A stretch of 64,000 nt of DNA from Microbacterium sp. MPKO10 (GTDB taxonomy: Bacteria; Actinomycetota; Actinomycetes; Actinomycetales; Microbacteriaceae), in contig NZ_JAPCHX010000004.1 in NCBI RefSeq assembly GCF_026107415.2, positions 1 to 64,000 on the forward strand, given 5' to 3'. Each line of letters opens with the position of its first letter. Within the stretch, counting starts at the first letter, position 1. The notes below the pieces were generated by a model, which saw nothing but the letters and a program-made list of their open reading frames with translations, had not been told where the DNA came from and ran no database searches. The translations under genes were made by a program, and so were the position numbers. This document shows, piece after piece, positions 27,967 through 37,347 of the stretch.

Positions 27967-29469
27967 TCAGCCCTCGACGCCGAAGTCTCGCACCTGGGCA
28001 GCAATCTCCTCGGAGACTGACGCTTCGACGTACGTCCCGTCCTCGCGGTAGTCGATCGTCGTGACCTCGCCGCGGCGATGCAGCATCGAGATGATGTCTC
28101 CGCGGTCGTAGGGGACAACGAGGGCGACATCAACGGGCGGATGCGGCAGCATCCTGTTGATCGCATCCATGACGTCGCCAATACCCGCACCGGTGCGCGC
28201 GGAGGCAAAGACGGCGTCAGGTGCGAGCCCTCTGAGCATGAGCCGGTCATCGTCTCCGATCAGATCGGACTTGTTGAACACGATGAGCTCTGGCACATCG
28301 CGTGCGCCGACATCGCCGATGACGTCCCGTACCGTCGTGATCTGGGATGCGGGATCGGGGTGTGCCGCATCGACGACGTGGACAATGAGATCCGCATACG
28401 AAACCTCTTCGAGCGTGGTCCGGAATGCCTCGACAAGCTGGTGCGGAAGGTTGCGCACAAAGCCGACAGTATCCGACAACGTGAACTCGCGGCCGTCCTC
28501 GGTGCGCGTGCGGCGCGTCGTCGAGTCAAGAGTCGCGAAGAGGGCGTTCTCCACGAGGACACCCGCGTGGGTGATCCGATTCAGGATGCTGGACTTGCCG
28601 GCGTTCGTGTACCCCACGATCGCCACAGACGGCACAGCGAACCGAGAGCGATTTGCCCGCTTCGCCTCTCGCGCCGGACCGAAACCTTTGATCTGCTTGC
28701 GCAGACGCGCCATGCGACTGTGAATGCGGCGCCTGTCCAGCTCGATCTTCGTCTCACCGGGGCCACGTGACCCCATGCCGGCACCCGCGCCGCCGACTTG
28801 TCCGCCCGCCTGACGGCTCATCGACTCGCCCCAGCCGCGCAGCCGCGGAAGCAAGTACTCCAGCTGAGCCAACTCGACCTGTGCCTTGCCCTCTCGGCTC
28901 TGGGCATGCTGGCTGAAGATATCCAGAATCACGGCTGTCCGGTCGATCACTTTCACGCGCACAACATCTTCGAGGGCGCGCCTCTGGCTCGGAGCCAACT
29001 CTGTGTCTGCGATGACCGTGTCGGCGTTGAGAGATCGCACAACGTCGCGCAGCTCCTCGGCCTTGCCACGCCCGAGATACGTACTGGGATCCGGGTGTGG
29101 GCGGCGCTGCAGCAGTCCGTCGAGGACGACAGCACCCGCCGTCTCCGCCAAGGCAGACAGCTCGCGGAGCGAGTTCTCGGCGTCCTCCAGGTCCCCCTGG
29201 GGGTAGACGCCGATGAGCACAACGTTCTCGAGCCGCAACTGGCGATACTCGACCTCGGTGACGTCGTCGAGCTCTGTCGAGAGCCCAGCGACACGACGGA
29301 GCGCCCGCCGCTCGTCCCGGTCAAGCTGCTCCCCGTCGCTGTGGGAGTCGGATGCTTCGTCCTGCAGCGCCTGCGCGCGACCGAACACCGAGAACGCGCG
29401 TGCTTCGCCGCTCGCCAGAATGCGATCGACGGCGTCGTCGTCGTTCGTGTGCTTATCGTTGTCAGCCAT
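27967..29469 (-). CDS. hflX: GTPase HflX
   Basis: Ribosome-associated GTPase that rescues or splits stalled 70S ribosomes in several bacteria. 500 aa. The HflX N-terminal domain (GVYPQGDLEDAENSLRELSALAETAGAVV...PSTYLGRGKAEELRDVV) and the Gly-rich linker (SRQAGGQVGGAGAGMGSRGPGE) precede the G domain with GYTNAGKSS (near residue 290), DTVGF and NKSD. The ATG at 29469 is chosen; an upstream TTG lacks spacing. Follows dapF/miaA in the conserved actinobacterial order, although here a methyltransferase gene intervenes on the other strand. Confidence 0.96.
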   Translation of the reverse strand: MADNDKHTNDDDAVDRILASGEARAFSVFGRAQALQDEASDSHSDGEQLDRDERRALRRVAGLSTELDDVTEVEYRQLRLENVVLIGVYPQGDLEDAENSLRELSALAETAGAVVLDGLLQRRPHPDPSTYLGRGKAEELRDVVRSLNADTVIADTELAPSQRRALEDVVRVKVIDRTAVILDIFSQHAQSREGKAQVELAQLEYLLPRLRGWGESMSRQAGGQVGGAGAGMGSRGPGETKIELDRRRIHSRMARLRKQIKGFGPAREAKRANRSRFAVPSVAIVGYTNAGKSSILNRITHAGVLVENALFATLDSTTRRTRTEDGREFTLSDTVGFVRNLPHQLVEAFRTTLEEVSYADLIVHVVDAAHPDPASQITTVRDVIGDVGARDVPELIVFNKSDLIGDDDRLMLRGLAPDAVFASARTGAGIGDVMDAINRMLPHPPVDVALVVPYDRGDIISMLHRRGEVTTIDYREDGTYVEASVSEEIAAQVRDFGVEG

Positions 29470-29500
29470 GTCTTTCAACCCTAGTGTCGGTTGCCTGCGA

Positions 29501-29506
29501 TAACGT
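29501..29506 (+). promoter_or_regulatory. -10 element implying a leaderless transcript
   Basis: TAACGT ends 8 bases before the ATG at 29515, and no Shine-Dalgarno sequence lies between. The spacing would put transcription start at or beside the ATG. No clear -35 was found, and the element sits close to the hflX start on the opposite strand. Confidence 0.4.
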
Positions 29507-29514
29507 ACCTAACT

Positions 29515-30162
29515 ATGACCGGCGATCATTATTTCTCGGGAACGCCCGGGAGCGAACTCAAGACGAAGATCATCACCGTTGATCTTGCGGGCGCCCCGCG
29601 TCGCCTGACGACGGCGAACGGAATCTTCAGCCCGGATCGCCTCGATCAGGGGACCCGAGTCCTGCTGGCCAACACTCCTCCGCCACCCGAGGAGGGGAAT
29701 CTGCTCGATCTCGGCTGTGGCTGGGGTCCCATCGCTCTCTCCCTCGGGCTGCTCTCCCCGGCGGCCACGGTGTGGGCAGTCGATGTCAACGAGCGAGCCC
29801 TCGATGTTGCACGCCGCAATGCAACGTCCCTCGCCTGTGACAACATCCGTGCCGTGCTGCCTGACGATGTCCCCGACGATGTCCGCTTTGCCACGATCTG
29901 GTCAAACCCGCCGATCCGGGTGGGAAAGAATGAGCTGCATGGCATGCTCACGCGGTGGGTGCCGCGGCTGGAGCCCGGCGCCGACGGGTTTTTCGTGGTT
30001 CAGAGAAATCTCGGCGCCGACAGCCTGCAGCGGTGGCTGCACGACGAGTTAGAAAGCTCGTTTGGCGTGGCACGCGTCGCAACGGGCAAGGGCTATCGTG
30101 TGCTTCGCACGCGTCGACGCACCGGCGCCACGACCCCCATCGACGTCGTCCGCGCCCCGTAG
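29515..30162 (+). CDS. RsmC-like class I methyltransferase
   Basis: 215 aa. SAM-binding motif I is LLDLGCGWGPIAL, motif II has the acidic VWAVDVNERAL, and the catalytic-type motif IV is SNPPIRVGK, as in 16S rRNA guanine-N2 methyltransferases of the RsmC/RsmD group (methyltransferase small domain). The N-terminal GDHYFSGTPGSE...GIFSPDRLDQGTRVLL matches the RsmC-like subset that lacks the duplicated domain of E. coli RsmC. Start at ATG 29515; an in-frame TTG at 29491 is less likely. Probable substrate is 16S rRNA; the exact base is not determinable. Confidence 0.87.
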   Translation: MTGDHYFSGTPGSELKTKIITVDLAGAPRRLTTANGIFSPDRLDQGTRVLLANTPPPPEEGNLLDLGCGWGPIALSLGLLSPAATVWAVDVNERALDVARRNATSLACDNIRAVLPDDVPDDVRFATIWSNPPIRVGKNELHGMLTRWVPRLEPGADGFFVVQRNLGADSLQRWLHDELESSFGVARVATGKGYRVLRTRRRTGATTPIDVVRAP

Positions 30163-30168
30163 CCGCCA

Positions 30169-31050
30169 TCAGGCCAGGTCGATCGTTCCGGTGTAGACCA
30201 GCACTGCCGGACCGGAAAGGCCCACGTGCTCGCCATCCTCGGCTGCGAACATGCGGACGCCTAGCGTTCCGCCGGGAACATCGACGTGCCAGTTGTTCGG
30301 CGCGCTCGCTCCCGCCCAGTGACGCGTCGCGAGGGCTGACGCCGCAACCCCCGTGCCGCATGACAGCGTCTCTCCGACGCCGCGCTCATGGACGCGCATC
30401 GTGATGCGCCCGATGCCGTCAGTGACGAGCGGGTCGTGCGGCACGACGAGTTCGATGTTGGCGCCGTCCTGGGGCGCGGGATCCACCTGCGGAACATACG
30501 TGAGATCGGCATCGGCAAGCTCGTCGACGTCGGCGAGAGCGACGACAATGTGCGGGTTACCCACGTCGATCCCCTGCCCAGGCCGCGCTACCTTGAGCTC
30601 CTTGACGCGGACCAGCGGCTCACCCTCTTCCAGCGTCCATCGGCCCAGATCGACCTGAAAACCCGTCCCCGAACGCTGAACGTCACGCACGCCCGCGCGG
30701 GTGCCGATCGCTACGGTGTCGCCGGACTCGAGTGTGATCAGGCCGTTCTCGATGAGATATCTGACGTAGACCCGGATGCCGTTTCCGCACATCTCCGCCG
30801 TCGTACCGTCAGCATTGACGTAGTCCATAAACCACTCAGCGCCAGCATCTTCGTCAAGAGCCGCCTTCCCGTCGGGGAGAGCTTGGGAGCGTACGGTACG
30901 GATGACGCCGTCGGCGCCGATTCCCATATGCCGATCGCAGAGCGCCCGCACCTGTGCGGCGTCGAGGGGGTTCTCACCCGCGGGGTCAGCGTAGAGGATG
31001 AAGTCGTTGCCGGTTCCGTGGCCTTTGGTGAACTGGAGGGTCATCGCCAT
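30169..31050 (-). CDS. dapF: Diaminopimelate epimerase
   Basis: Interconverts LL- and meso-diaminopimelate for lysine and cell wall. 293 aa. The two catalytic cysteines are C88 in MCGNG and C231 in SCGTG, each the pseudo-symmetrical acid/base pair of the family. [14 protein letters not shown] is the standard N-terminus. Start ATG at 31050 or two codons later (31044); no clear ribosome-binding site, and the gene begins 9 bases after miaA, so coupling is probable. Confidence 0.97.
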   Translation of the reverse strand: MAMTLQFTKGHGTGNDFILYADPAGENPLDAAQVRALCDRHMGIGADGVIRTVRSQALPDGKAALDEDAGAEWFMDYVNADGTTAEMCGNGIRVYVRYLIENGLITLESGDTVAIGTRAGVRDVQRSGTGFQVDLGRWTLEEGEPLVRVKELKVARPGQGIDVGNPHIVVALADVDELADADLTYVPQVDPAPQDGANIELVVPHDPLVTDGIGRITMRVHERGVGETLSCGTGVAASALATRHWAGASAPNNWHVDVPGGTLGVRMFAAEDGEHVGLSGPAVLVYTGTIDLA

Positions 31051-31059
31051 ACGTCGAGT

Positions 31060-31998
31060 CTAGAGGTCGTCGAAGCGAGAGAGGACAGCACTCTCGGCCT
31101 CGCGCTGTAGGGTCGGGGCGTCCGAGTCGAGCCAGGCAACGTTCTCGTAGCGACGAAACCAGCTGACTTGCCGTCTGGCGTATCTCCGTGTGAGGCGCTG
31201 TGCATCGGCCACAGCCTCCGCTTCGGTGACCGCACCGTCGAGCTGCGCTCCTGCCTGCGCGTATCCGATGGCGCGGCCCGCTGTCGTCGACCGTTCCAGG
31301 CCTGCCTTGCGCAGCATCCGCGTCTCGTCGACGAGTCCAGCACGCCACATGCCGACAACCCTCGCGTCCAGTCGTTCTCTGAGGGTCTCTCGTTCGGTAT
31401 GCACGCCGAGAAGCACGGAGGCGTATACCGGCTCGGGGGCATCGGGCAGCATGCCGCGTGCGGGATCTCCCGTCAGCTCCGCGATTTCGAGAGCGCGCAC
31501 GATGCGACGAGCGTTCGTCCGGCCCACCCGGCGAGCGACATCAGCGTCGAGATCCGCCAGGCGCTGGGCGAGAGCATCCACGCCCTGCGCCTGCAGGTCG
31601 TTTTCGAGTCGTGCGCGAACGACCGGATCTGTCCCCGGAAACTCGAAGGGGTAGATGACACTGGAGACGTAGAGGCCCGATCCTCCAACGAGAATCGGGG
31701 TCACGCCCTCATCACGGAGTTCGTCGATGACGGCGCGGGCGCGGTGCTGGTAGTCGGCGACCGAGGCATCATCTGAGACCTCCAGCACATCGAGCATGTG
31801 GTGGCGGATGCCGCGCCGTGCCGAGAGCGGGAGCTTCGCCGTTCCGATGTCCATGCCGCGATACAGCTGCATGGCATCGGCGTTCACGACCTGCGCGTGC
31901 TGGCCCCGGCGCTCGAGCATTTCGGCCAGGTTGAGTGAGAGCGCGGACTTGCCGGTTCCTGTTGCTCCGACAATGACGATCAGGGGTGGAGCGTTCAG
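31060..31998 (-). CDS. miaA: tRNA dimethylallyltransferase (probable CUG start)
   Basis: Adds the dimethylallyl group to A37 of tRNAs reading UNN codons; MiaB then methylthiolates it. The first ATG (31920) would give 286 aa without the nucleotide-binding loop. Upstream in frame the sequence reads [21 protein letters not shown], supplying the P-loop GATGTGKS, and then meets an in-frame TGA one codon before a CTG at 31998. No ATG, GTG or TTG exists between. The CTG overlaps the miaB stop as CTGA, mirroring the ATGA overlaps elsewhere in this window. With this start the protein is 312 aa, normal for MiaA (P-loop residues 11-18). Other options are ATC/ATT starts or a sequencing error. Confidence 0.9.
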   Translation of the reverse strand: MNAPPLIVIVGATGTGKSALSLNLAEMLERRGQHAQVVNADAMQLYRGMDIGTAKLPLSARRGIRHHMLDVLEVSDDASVADYQHRARAVIDELRDEGVTPILVGGSGLYVSSVIYPFEFPGTDPVVRARLENDLQAQGVDALAQRLADLDADVARRVGRTNARRIVRALEIAELTGDPARGMLPDAPEPVYASVLLGVHTERETLRERLDARVVGMWRAGLVDETRMLRKAGLERSTTAGRAIGYAQAGAQLDGAVTEAEAVADAQRLTRRYARRQVSWFRRYENVAWLDSDAPTLQREAESAVLSRFDDL

Positions 31999-33578
31999 CG
32001 CTCACCGTCCTGCGGGTCGTAGATCGGTGTCGTCGCGACGGCCGGACGCAGTGTCGGCATGCCGAGCGATACAGAGCCGGCCGGTTCCGTACCGTGCGCG
32101 GGCACTCCGCAGGAGTCAGCCTGATCGCGTTCCCACGCGTCGCCCGCGCGTGTGCGGCGAATACGAAGCGGAGCCCCATCGATCGAGTCGGCAAGCAGAT
32201 GGAACGGTGCGGCATTCGTCACGGTCACCGTGACCATGTCGCCGGGACGAGGTACCGCGCTCCCCTCCGGAACCTGGAAGTGCACGAGGCGCGAGTCACG
32301 AGCGCGACCGGTGAGACGGTGTGTCTCAGCATCCTTCTTGCCCTCTCCAACGGCAACGAGCAGCTCAACCTCAGTGCCGATCTGCGCCTGGTTCTCTTCC
32401 AGACTGATGCGCTCCTGCAGAGCGAGAAGCCGTTCGTAGCGCTCTTGAACGACCTCTTTGGGAATCTGATCGGGCATCGTGGCCGCGGGGGTCCCCGGGC
32501 GGATCGAGTACTGGAACGTGAATGCCGAGGCAAAACGTGACTCCTCGACGACGCGGAGTGTTTCGGCGAAGTCGTCCTCTGTCTCTCCGGGGAAGCCGAC
32601 GATGATGTCTGTCGAGATCGCCGCGTGCGGGATCCGCTCACGCACGCGCTCCAGAATGCCCAAGAATTTCTTACTGCGATACGAGCGCCGCATAGCCTTG
32701 AGCACACGATCCGATCCGGATTGCAGGGGCATGTGCAACTGTGGCATAACGTTCGGGGTCTCAGCCATTGCGTCGATCACATCATCGGTGAAGGCCGCGG
32801 GGTGCGGACTTGTGAACCGGATGCGCTCGAGTCCGTCGATCTTTCCCGCCGCGCGGAGAAGCTTGCTGAACGCCTGCCGATCGCCGAACTCCACGCCATA
32901 GGAGTTCACATTCTGGCCGAGGAGGGTGACTTCGACGGCGCCATCCTCAACAAGTGCCTGGATTTCGGAGAGGATCTGTCCCGGGCGGCGATCCTTCTCT
33001 TTTCCGCGCAGCGACGGCACAATGCAGAACGTGCACGTGTTGTTGCATCCGACGGAGATCGACACCCAGCCGGAATAGCTCGAGTCACGCTTCGTCGGCA
33101 GCGTCGACGGGAAAGTCTCGAGGGCATCGAGGATTTCGATCTGTGCCTCGTCGTTGTGGCGTGCGCGTTCCAGAAGCTTGGGCAGCGAGCCCATATTGTG
33201 GGTGCCGAAAACCACGTCGACCCACGGCGCCTTCTCAAGAATGACGTTCTTGTCTTTCTGAGCGAGGCAGCCGCCCACCGCGATCTGCATGCCCTCGTGC
33301 TTGCGCTTCACGCCAGCGAGGTGGCCGAGGTTGCCGTAGAGCTTATTGTCGGCGTTCTCACGCACGGCACACGTGTTGATCACGACGATGTCCGCGTCGG
33401 TTCCGTCGGCGGCCTTCTGATAACCGGCAGCCTCAAGCGAGCCGCTGAGTCGCTCTGAGTCGTGCACGTTCATCTGGCAGCCGAAAGTGCGCACCTGGTA
33501 CGTGCGCGCGCTTCCATCGGAACGGAGCGCAGCCTCGGAGCGCTGAATCTCTGTCGGTCGTTCGGTCAAGGTGCTCAT
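31995..33578 (-). CDS. miaB: tRNA-2-methylthio-N6-dimethylallyladenosine synthase
   Basis: Radical-SAM methylthiotransferase acting on i6A37 of tRNA. 527 aa from the ATG at 33578. N-terminal UPF0004 domain with cluster cysteines (C34 in TFGCQMN, then NTCAVREN and GGCLAQK). Radical SAM cysteines C178, C182, C185 (CNNTCTFC). A TRAM domain near residues 375-445 is followed by a ~60-residue extension of no recognised fold, longer than in E. coli. Directly upstream of miaA, so both steps of the modification are in one transcript. Confidence 0.97.
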   Translation of the reverse strand: MSTLTERPTEIQRSEAALRSDGSARTYQVRTFGCQMNVHDSERLSGSLEAAGYQKAADGTDADIVVINTCAVRENADNKLYGNLGHLAGVKRKHEGMQIAVGGCLAQKDKNVILEKAPWVDVVFGTHNMGSLPKLLERARHNDEAQIEILDALETFPSTLPTKRDSSYSGWVSISVGCNNTCTFCIVPSLRGKEKDRRPGQILSEIQALVEDGAVEVTLLGQNVNSYGVEFGDRQAFSKLLRAAGKIDGLERIRFTSPHPAAFTDDVIDAMAETPNVMPQLHMPLQSGSDRVLKAMRRSYRSKKFLGILERVRERIPHAAISTDIIVGFPGETEDDFAETLRVVEESRFASAFTFQYSIRPGTPAATMPDQIPKEVVQERYERLLALQERISLEENQAQIGTEVELLVAVGEGKKDAETHRLTGRARDSRLVHFQVPEGSAVPRPGDMVTVTVTNAAPFHLLADSIDGAPLRIRRTRAGDAWERDQADSCGVPAHGTEPAGSVSLGMPTLRPAVATTPIYDPQDGER

Positions 33579-33628
33579 GATGCCCACCAGTTTACGTTCG
33601 ACGGCGGGATGCTGCAGAATCGGGCCAT

Positions 33629-34237
33629 TCAGCGGAACCGAACACTGCTGCCGCGCTCGGCCCGCGCAGCCGCCACGGCCTCGCGCACTACAGCTCCCGC
33701 GTACCCTCGTCGCGCCAGATACCCCGTGAGACGGCGCTCGAAGACGGCGTCGTCGACGCCACGAAGCTGAGCACCCCTTTTGAGCGCGAGAGTGACTGCC
33801 TGGGACACCTCGTGCTCCGCGGAGATGTCTTCCAGCGCGGCGTCGATGATCTCTCTGTCGATTCCGCGTGCCGACATCTCACGTGCCACGACCGCGCGGC
33901 TCTTCCCACGCCCCTCAGAGAGCCGGTGGACCATCTCCTCGGCGATGCGCTCGTCATCGACGTAGCGCAGCTCACGCATACGCTCGAGAACGGCCTCAGC
34001 CTGCTCCGCGTCTCCGTCGCGACCGGTGACGCGGTCACGAACTTCCTTCTCGGTCAGTCCGCGTCGGCTGATCGCCCGAACGACGTCGGCCTCGAGCTCG
34101 CTGGTCGTCGGCCCCTCGGCGGGGGTTTCCTCCGCAGCAGGCGGCATGTCGCGGTCGACCTCGCGCCGGTGGCGGAAGAGCTCCGTCACCGGCGCGAGGT
34201 CGCGCGCGTCGTCGTCTGACGGGCGAAACGAGACCAT
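33629..34237 (-). CDS. recX: Regulatory protein RecX
   Basis: Modulates RecA filament extension. 202 aa. A variable acidic N-terminus of ~45 residues is followed by three-helix RecX repeats ([50 protein letters not shown]...[27 protein letters not shown]). The ATG begins 5 bases past the recA stop, so it shares the recA transcript and the SOS control seen upstream of recA. Confidence 0.95.
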   Translation of the reverse strand: MVSFRPSDDDARDLAPVTELFRHRREVDRDMPPAAEETPAEGPTTSELEADVVRAISRRGLTEKEVRDRVTGRDGDAEQAEAVLERMRELRYVDDERIAEEMVHRLSEGRGKSRAVVAREMSARGIDREIIDAALEDISAEHEVSQAVTLALKRGAQLRGVDDAVFERRLTGYLARRGYAGAVVREAVAAARAERGSSVRFR

Positions 34238-34242
34238 CAGAG

Positions 34243-35283
34243 TCAGGCTCCGCGCCGCGCCGCGAGTTCGTCAGCGTCGCCCTCCGCCGAGCCCAGGCCG
34301 AGCTTGTCCTTGATCCGATTCTCGATCTCAAGGGCGATGTCCGGGTTGGTCCGCAGAAAGTTTCGCGAGTTCTCTTTGCCCTGGCCCAGTTGATCGCCCT
34401 CGTAGGTGTACCAGGCACCGGACTTCTTCACGATCTGGTGCTCGACCCCGAAGTCGATCAGACTGCCTTCGCGCGAGATGCCCGTGCCGTAGAGAATGTC
34501 AAACTCCGCCTGCTTGAACGGTGGAGCCATCTTGTTCTTGACGACCTTCACGCGGGTGCGGTTACCGACGGCATCGCCGCCGTCCTTCAGGGTTTCAATG
34601 CGTCGGATATCAAGACGCACCGACGAGTAGAACTTCAGCGCCTTGCCACCCGCTGTCGTCTCGGGGCTGCCGAAGAAGACGCCGATCTTCTCACGCAGCT
34701 GGTTGATGAAGATCATCGTGGTGCCGGTCTGGTTCAACCCACCGGTCAGCTTGCGAAGCGCCTGCGACATCAGCCGTGCTTGGAGGCCCACGTGTGAGTC
34801 TCCCATCTCTCCTTCGATCTCGGCTCGGGGTACGAGCGCAGCCACCGAGTCGATGACGACGAGATCGATGGCGCCCGAACGCACGAGCATGTCTGCGATC
34901 TCCAGCGCCTGCTCACCGGTGTCGGGCTGCGACACGAGGAGCGCGTCGATGTCGACGCCGAGCTTCTTCGCGTATTCGGGATCAAGAGCATGCTCGGCGT
35001 CCACGAACGCCGCAATGCCGCCCGCTGCCTGTACGTTCGCAATCGCATGCAGCGTGAGCGTCGTCTTACCGCTGGACTCCGGCCCGTAGATCTCCACGAT
35101 GCGGCCACGCGGCAGGCCGCCGACGCCGAGTGCAACGTCAAGTGCGACAGAGCCGGTCGGAATCACCTCAACGGGCGCGCGTTCGTCGCTGCCGAGACGC
35201 ATTACTGAGCCTTTTCCGAACTGACGGTCGATTTGCGCGAGAGCTGTCTCGAGAGATTTCTCGCGGTCTGCTGATGCTGCCAT
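34243..35283 (-). CDS. recA: Recombinase RecA
   Basis: Strand-exchange protein and LexA/SOS coprotease. 346 aa from the ATG at 35283, which has AAGGAG upstream; an ATG six codons earlier and an in-frame extension to 35409 are less likely. Walker A GPESSGKT is at residues 67-74, [12 protein letters not shown] is Walker B, and loop L2 region [18 protein letters not shown] is present. No intein interrupts it, unlike M. tuberculosis recA. Followed by recX. Confidence 0.99.
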   Translation of the reverse strand: MAASADREKSLETALAQIDRQFGKGSVMRLGSDERAPVEVIPTGSVALDVALGVGGLPRGRIVEIYGPESSGKTTLTLHAIANVQAAGGIAAFVDAEHALDPEYAKKLGVDIDALLVSQPDTGEQALEIADMLVRSGAIDLVVIDSVAALVPRAEIEGEMGDSHVGLQARLMSQALRKLTGGLNQTGTTMIFINQLREKIGVFFGSPETTAGGKALKFYSSVRLDIRRIETLKDGGDAVGNRTRVKVVKNKMAPPFKQAEFDILYGTGISREGSLIDFGVEHQIVKKSGAWYTYEGDQLGQGKENSRNFLRTNPDIALEIENRIKDKLGLGSAEGDADELAARRGA

Positions 35284-35465
35284 GAGCTGCGTCTCCTTCA
35301 TTGTGGTGATCGGTGCGCCTGTAGGCTGTCGCGCCCGGCAACCCGGGACTCCGACAAGGCTGGAGCGACGTCCGCTGATGAATTCGACTGTACGAGCGAC
35401 CTCCGACATTCGTGCGGCAGATCATCCATTCGGTGGAAAACTCGGCGACGACACCTCCTGTGGAG

Positions 35466-35494
35466 AGCGTAACACCGTTCGAAGCTGTGTTCGA
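35466..35494 (-). promoter_or_regulatory. recA promoter with SOS box
   Basis: On the minus strand, CGAACACAGCTTCG (35480-35493) matches the LexA core GAAC-N4-GTTC with one mismatch. A TACGCT -10 (35466-35471) lies 17 bases from a TCGAAC -35-like hexamer (35489-35494) that is part of the box, so LexA would block polymerase directly. The leader to the recA ATG is about 180 bases; the remaining 35284-35465 has no gene. Confidence 0.6.
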
Positions 35495-35515
35495 GCGGTG
35501 ACACGGCGTGTTTGT

Positions 35516-35740
35516 TCAGTCGCGCGGCTCGGGCAGCCCCACACCGGCCCGGCGTGCGCGCGGCACGTCAGTGGCCTCGCACAAGGCCACCCAGACGTCT
35601 CGGGGGCGTTCGCCGTCCTCAAGTGCCTGCTGGGCGGAACGCCCTCCCAGCGTGGGCAGAACCAGATCGCGCACGACGACGCGACCGTACGAGTCGCCGA
35701 ATTCTGTGTCGACGGCGTAGCCGAACTCGCTCAGCTTCAC
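35516..35740 (-). CDS. DUF3046-family protein
   Basis: 74 aa. The pattern MKLSEFGYAVDTEFGDSYGRVVVRDLVLPTLGGRSAQQALEDGERPRDVWVALCEATDVP fits DUF3046, a small actinobacterial protein nearly always encoded just before recA (M. tuberculosis Rv2738c occupies that place). The start is a GTG at 35740 with AGGGAGAATC upstream. No signal peptide, membrane segment or metal motif. Function unknown. Confidence 0.88.
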   Translation of the reverse strand: MKLSEFGYAVDTEFGDSYGRVVVRDLVLPTLGGRSAQQALEDGERPRDVWVALCEATDVPRARRAGVGLPEPRD

Positions 35741-35762
35741 GATTCTCCCTGTACAGACGAAA

Positions 35763-35787
35763 GGCGCCCCCGCTTTCCGGGGACGCC
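35763..35787 (-). terminator. Terminator after the ClgR-type gene
   Basis: GGCGCCCCC at 35763-35771 pairs with GGGGACGCC at 35779-35787 (9 bp including one G-T, 7-base loop). On the minus-strand transcript it is followed by TTTCGT. It lies 18 bases past the regulator stop and separates the cinA/clgR unit from DUF3046-recA-recX. Confidence 0.75.
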
Positions 35788-35805
35788 CTTCTCACGTTCT
35801 GCGCG

Positions 35806-36114
35806 TCAGCGCGTCACCAAGTCGGCATCCAACTCGGCGACGAGTGCGTCGGGAATCGTGTCGGGGATCGGATCGATTCCCTCAACGACCGCGAGGCGAT
35901 CGCCCACTTCCCTCATGATCACCGAGATCGGTGTCTCGAGCGCCTCGGCGACCGATGCGAGAATCTCGCTCGACGCCTCTTTCTGCCCCCGCTCCACCTC
36001 GCTCAGGTAGCCAAGAGCGACACTTGCCTTACTCGCCACCTGCCGGAGCGTATGCCCCTTCTGCAGACGGAAGTCACGAAGAACGTCTCCGATTTCCTGT
36101 CGAACAAGAACCAT
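35806..36114 (-). CDS. clgR: ClgR-type helix-turn-helix regulator
   Basis: 102 aa from the ATG at 36114 (AAAGGAAGGG upstream); an extension to 36174 is Arg-rich and probably not translated. A single Cro/XRE HTH spans about residues 15-65 (LRQVASKASVALGYLSEVERGQKEASSEILASVAEALETPISVIMREVGDRL). ClgR activates clp protease and stress genes in actinobacteria and is itself a Clp substrate; the position between cinA/pgsA and recA is the conserved clgR position (Rv2745c in M. tuberculosis). The symbol rests on family and synteny. The non-polar C-terminal end (ELDADLVTR) is not an Ala-Ala degron. Confidence 0.85.
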   Translation of the reverse strand: MVLVRQEIGDVLRDFRLQKGHTLRQVASKASVALGYLSEVERGQKEASSEILASVAEALETPISVIMREVGDRLAVVEGIDPIPDTIPDALVAELDADLVTR

Positions 36115-36262
36115 GAGACCCTTCCTTTCTGCTCGTCGTCTCGAGCGGCGGCTCCGCTGCTGGATCGATAACACTACTACATACCAGCTTAGTGATTGCC
36201 GTTCGATTCACGCCTGATGTTTCCGTGTGAGTCTGTCATGTACAACCAGGGCACCACGGCTG

Positions 36263-36766
36263 CTATTCCCCATTCGGCCTCCTGCGAAGAACGACGTCGC
36301 TCAGCAGCTCGACAGCCGCGTCGACGGTAGCCGCTCGGATCTCATCACGGTCGCCGTGCAGCGAGAGCGCTCGAACCGCGCTTCCCCGTGTGCTGTCCAC
36401 GGCGATGTACACAGTGCCCGGCAACTGTCCGCCCTGTGATCCGGGCCCCGCGACACCGGTTGTCGATACTCCGACGGAGGTGGCCTCTCCCCCGCTGCCG
36501 ACGACGGAGCGAACGCCGGCGGCCATCTGAGCGGCCACGTCCGGATGCACGGGCCCCTGCGCCTCGAGCAGGCTCGCATCGACGCCGAGCACGCTCGCCT
36601 TCAGCGCGGTGGCGTACGCGACGACACCCCCGACCACAACGGCGGAGGCACCGGCTGGTCTGATCAGCTCGGCGCACAGCGCCCCGCCGGTCAGCGATTC
36701 GGCGACTCCGAGTGTCAGCCCTGCATCGGTGAACGCCTCAATCAACTCTGGGGTGCGTGTGCTCAT
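36263..36766 (-). CDS. CinA C-terminal domain protein (PncC-type amidohydrolase)
   Basis: 167 aa, only the C-terminal CinA domain, which in characterised homologues deamidates nicotinamide mononucleotide (PncC). The nucleophile Ser is in AESLTGGALC near residues 22-31; GVAYAT-like VVAYATALK, GVSTTGVAGPGSQGGQLPGTVYIAV are also conserved. The N-terminal COG1058 pyrophosphatase domain of full CinA is absent. The ATG overlaps the pgsA stop (ATGA). In this operon it lies between pgsA and the ClgR-type gene, as in Streptomyces. It could contribute to NAD salvage during DNA-damage repair by ligase (inference). Confidence 0.92.
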   Translation of the reverse strand: MSTRTPELIEAFTDAGLTLGVAESLTGGALCAELIRPAGASAVVVGGVVAYATALKASVLGVDASLLEAQGPVHPDVAAQMAAGVRSVVGSGGEATSVGVSTTGVAGPGSQGGQLPGTVYIAVDSTRGSAVRALSLHGDRDEIRAATVDAAVELLSDVVLRRRPNGE

Positions 36767-37347
36767 GATCGCCGGGACCTGATCGCGGTGACGATGTAGT
36801 CAACACCGCTCGCGAGCGTCAGGATCACGGCGATCCACATCAGCGCGCCATTCACCCAGAAAATCCAGTCGCCCAGAAGAGTCCACAGCGGAACCAGCGC
36901 GAATGAGATGGCGATGCCTTGGAATACCGTCTTAAGTTTGCCCATCCACGCGGCGGCCACAACGCCTTCATGCCGGACAACCATCCGATGCACTGTGATG
37001 CCGACCTCGCGAACGAGCACGATGATTGTCACCCACCAGGGAAGCTCGGAGAGGATCGAGAGTCCGATGAGAGCGGCCCCGGTGAGAATCTTGTCGGCAA
37101 TGGGGTCGAGGAGTTTCCCGAGATCAGTCACGAGTCCGCGTGACCGCGCAATGTGCCCGTCGACGCCATCTGTGGCGATCCCCACGATGAACAGGATGCC
37201 GGCAATCCAGCGCAGCGCAGCATCCGCCCCACCGTCGATCAGCAGAAGCGCGACGAAGACTGGAGCGAACACGATGCGGACGATCGTGATCGTGTTCGGC
37301 AGGTTGAAGGGACTGGGCACGGAAGAGGTCACACCACGATTATTCAC
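36763..37347 (-). CDS. pgsA: CDP-diacylglycerol-glycerol-3-phosphate 3-phosphatidyltransferase-type protein
   Basis: Integral-membrane CDP-alcohol phosphatidyltransferase, 194 aa, probably making phosphatidylglycerol phosphate. The signature D-G-x2-D-G-x2-A-R-x8-G-x3-D-x3-D is visible as [12 protein letters not shown] through LDPIAD at about residues 59-85 (metal-binding Asps). Four to six spans are apparent. The start is a GTG overlapping the last 8 bases of ftsK; a GTG five codons later is an alternative. Its place beside ftsK and clgR matches pgsA3 of M. tuberculosis. Confidence 0.93.
   Translation of the reverse strand: MNNRGVTSSVPSPFNLPNTITIVRIVFAPVFVALLLIDGGADAALRWIAGILFIVGIATDGVDGHIARSRGLVTDLGKLLDPIADKILTGAALIGLSILSELPWWVTIIVLVREVGITVHRMVVRHEGVVAAAWMGKLKTVFQGIAISFALVPLWTLLGDWIFWVNGALMWIAVILTLASGVDYIVTAIRSRRS

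Noticed and set aside
35284-35409. Upstream extension of recA
   Set aside because: The AAGGAG site and conserved MAASADREK-type start fit ATG 35283; the extension covers the SOS leader.
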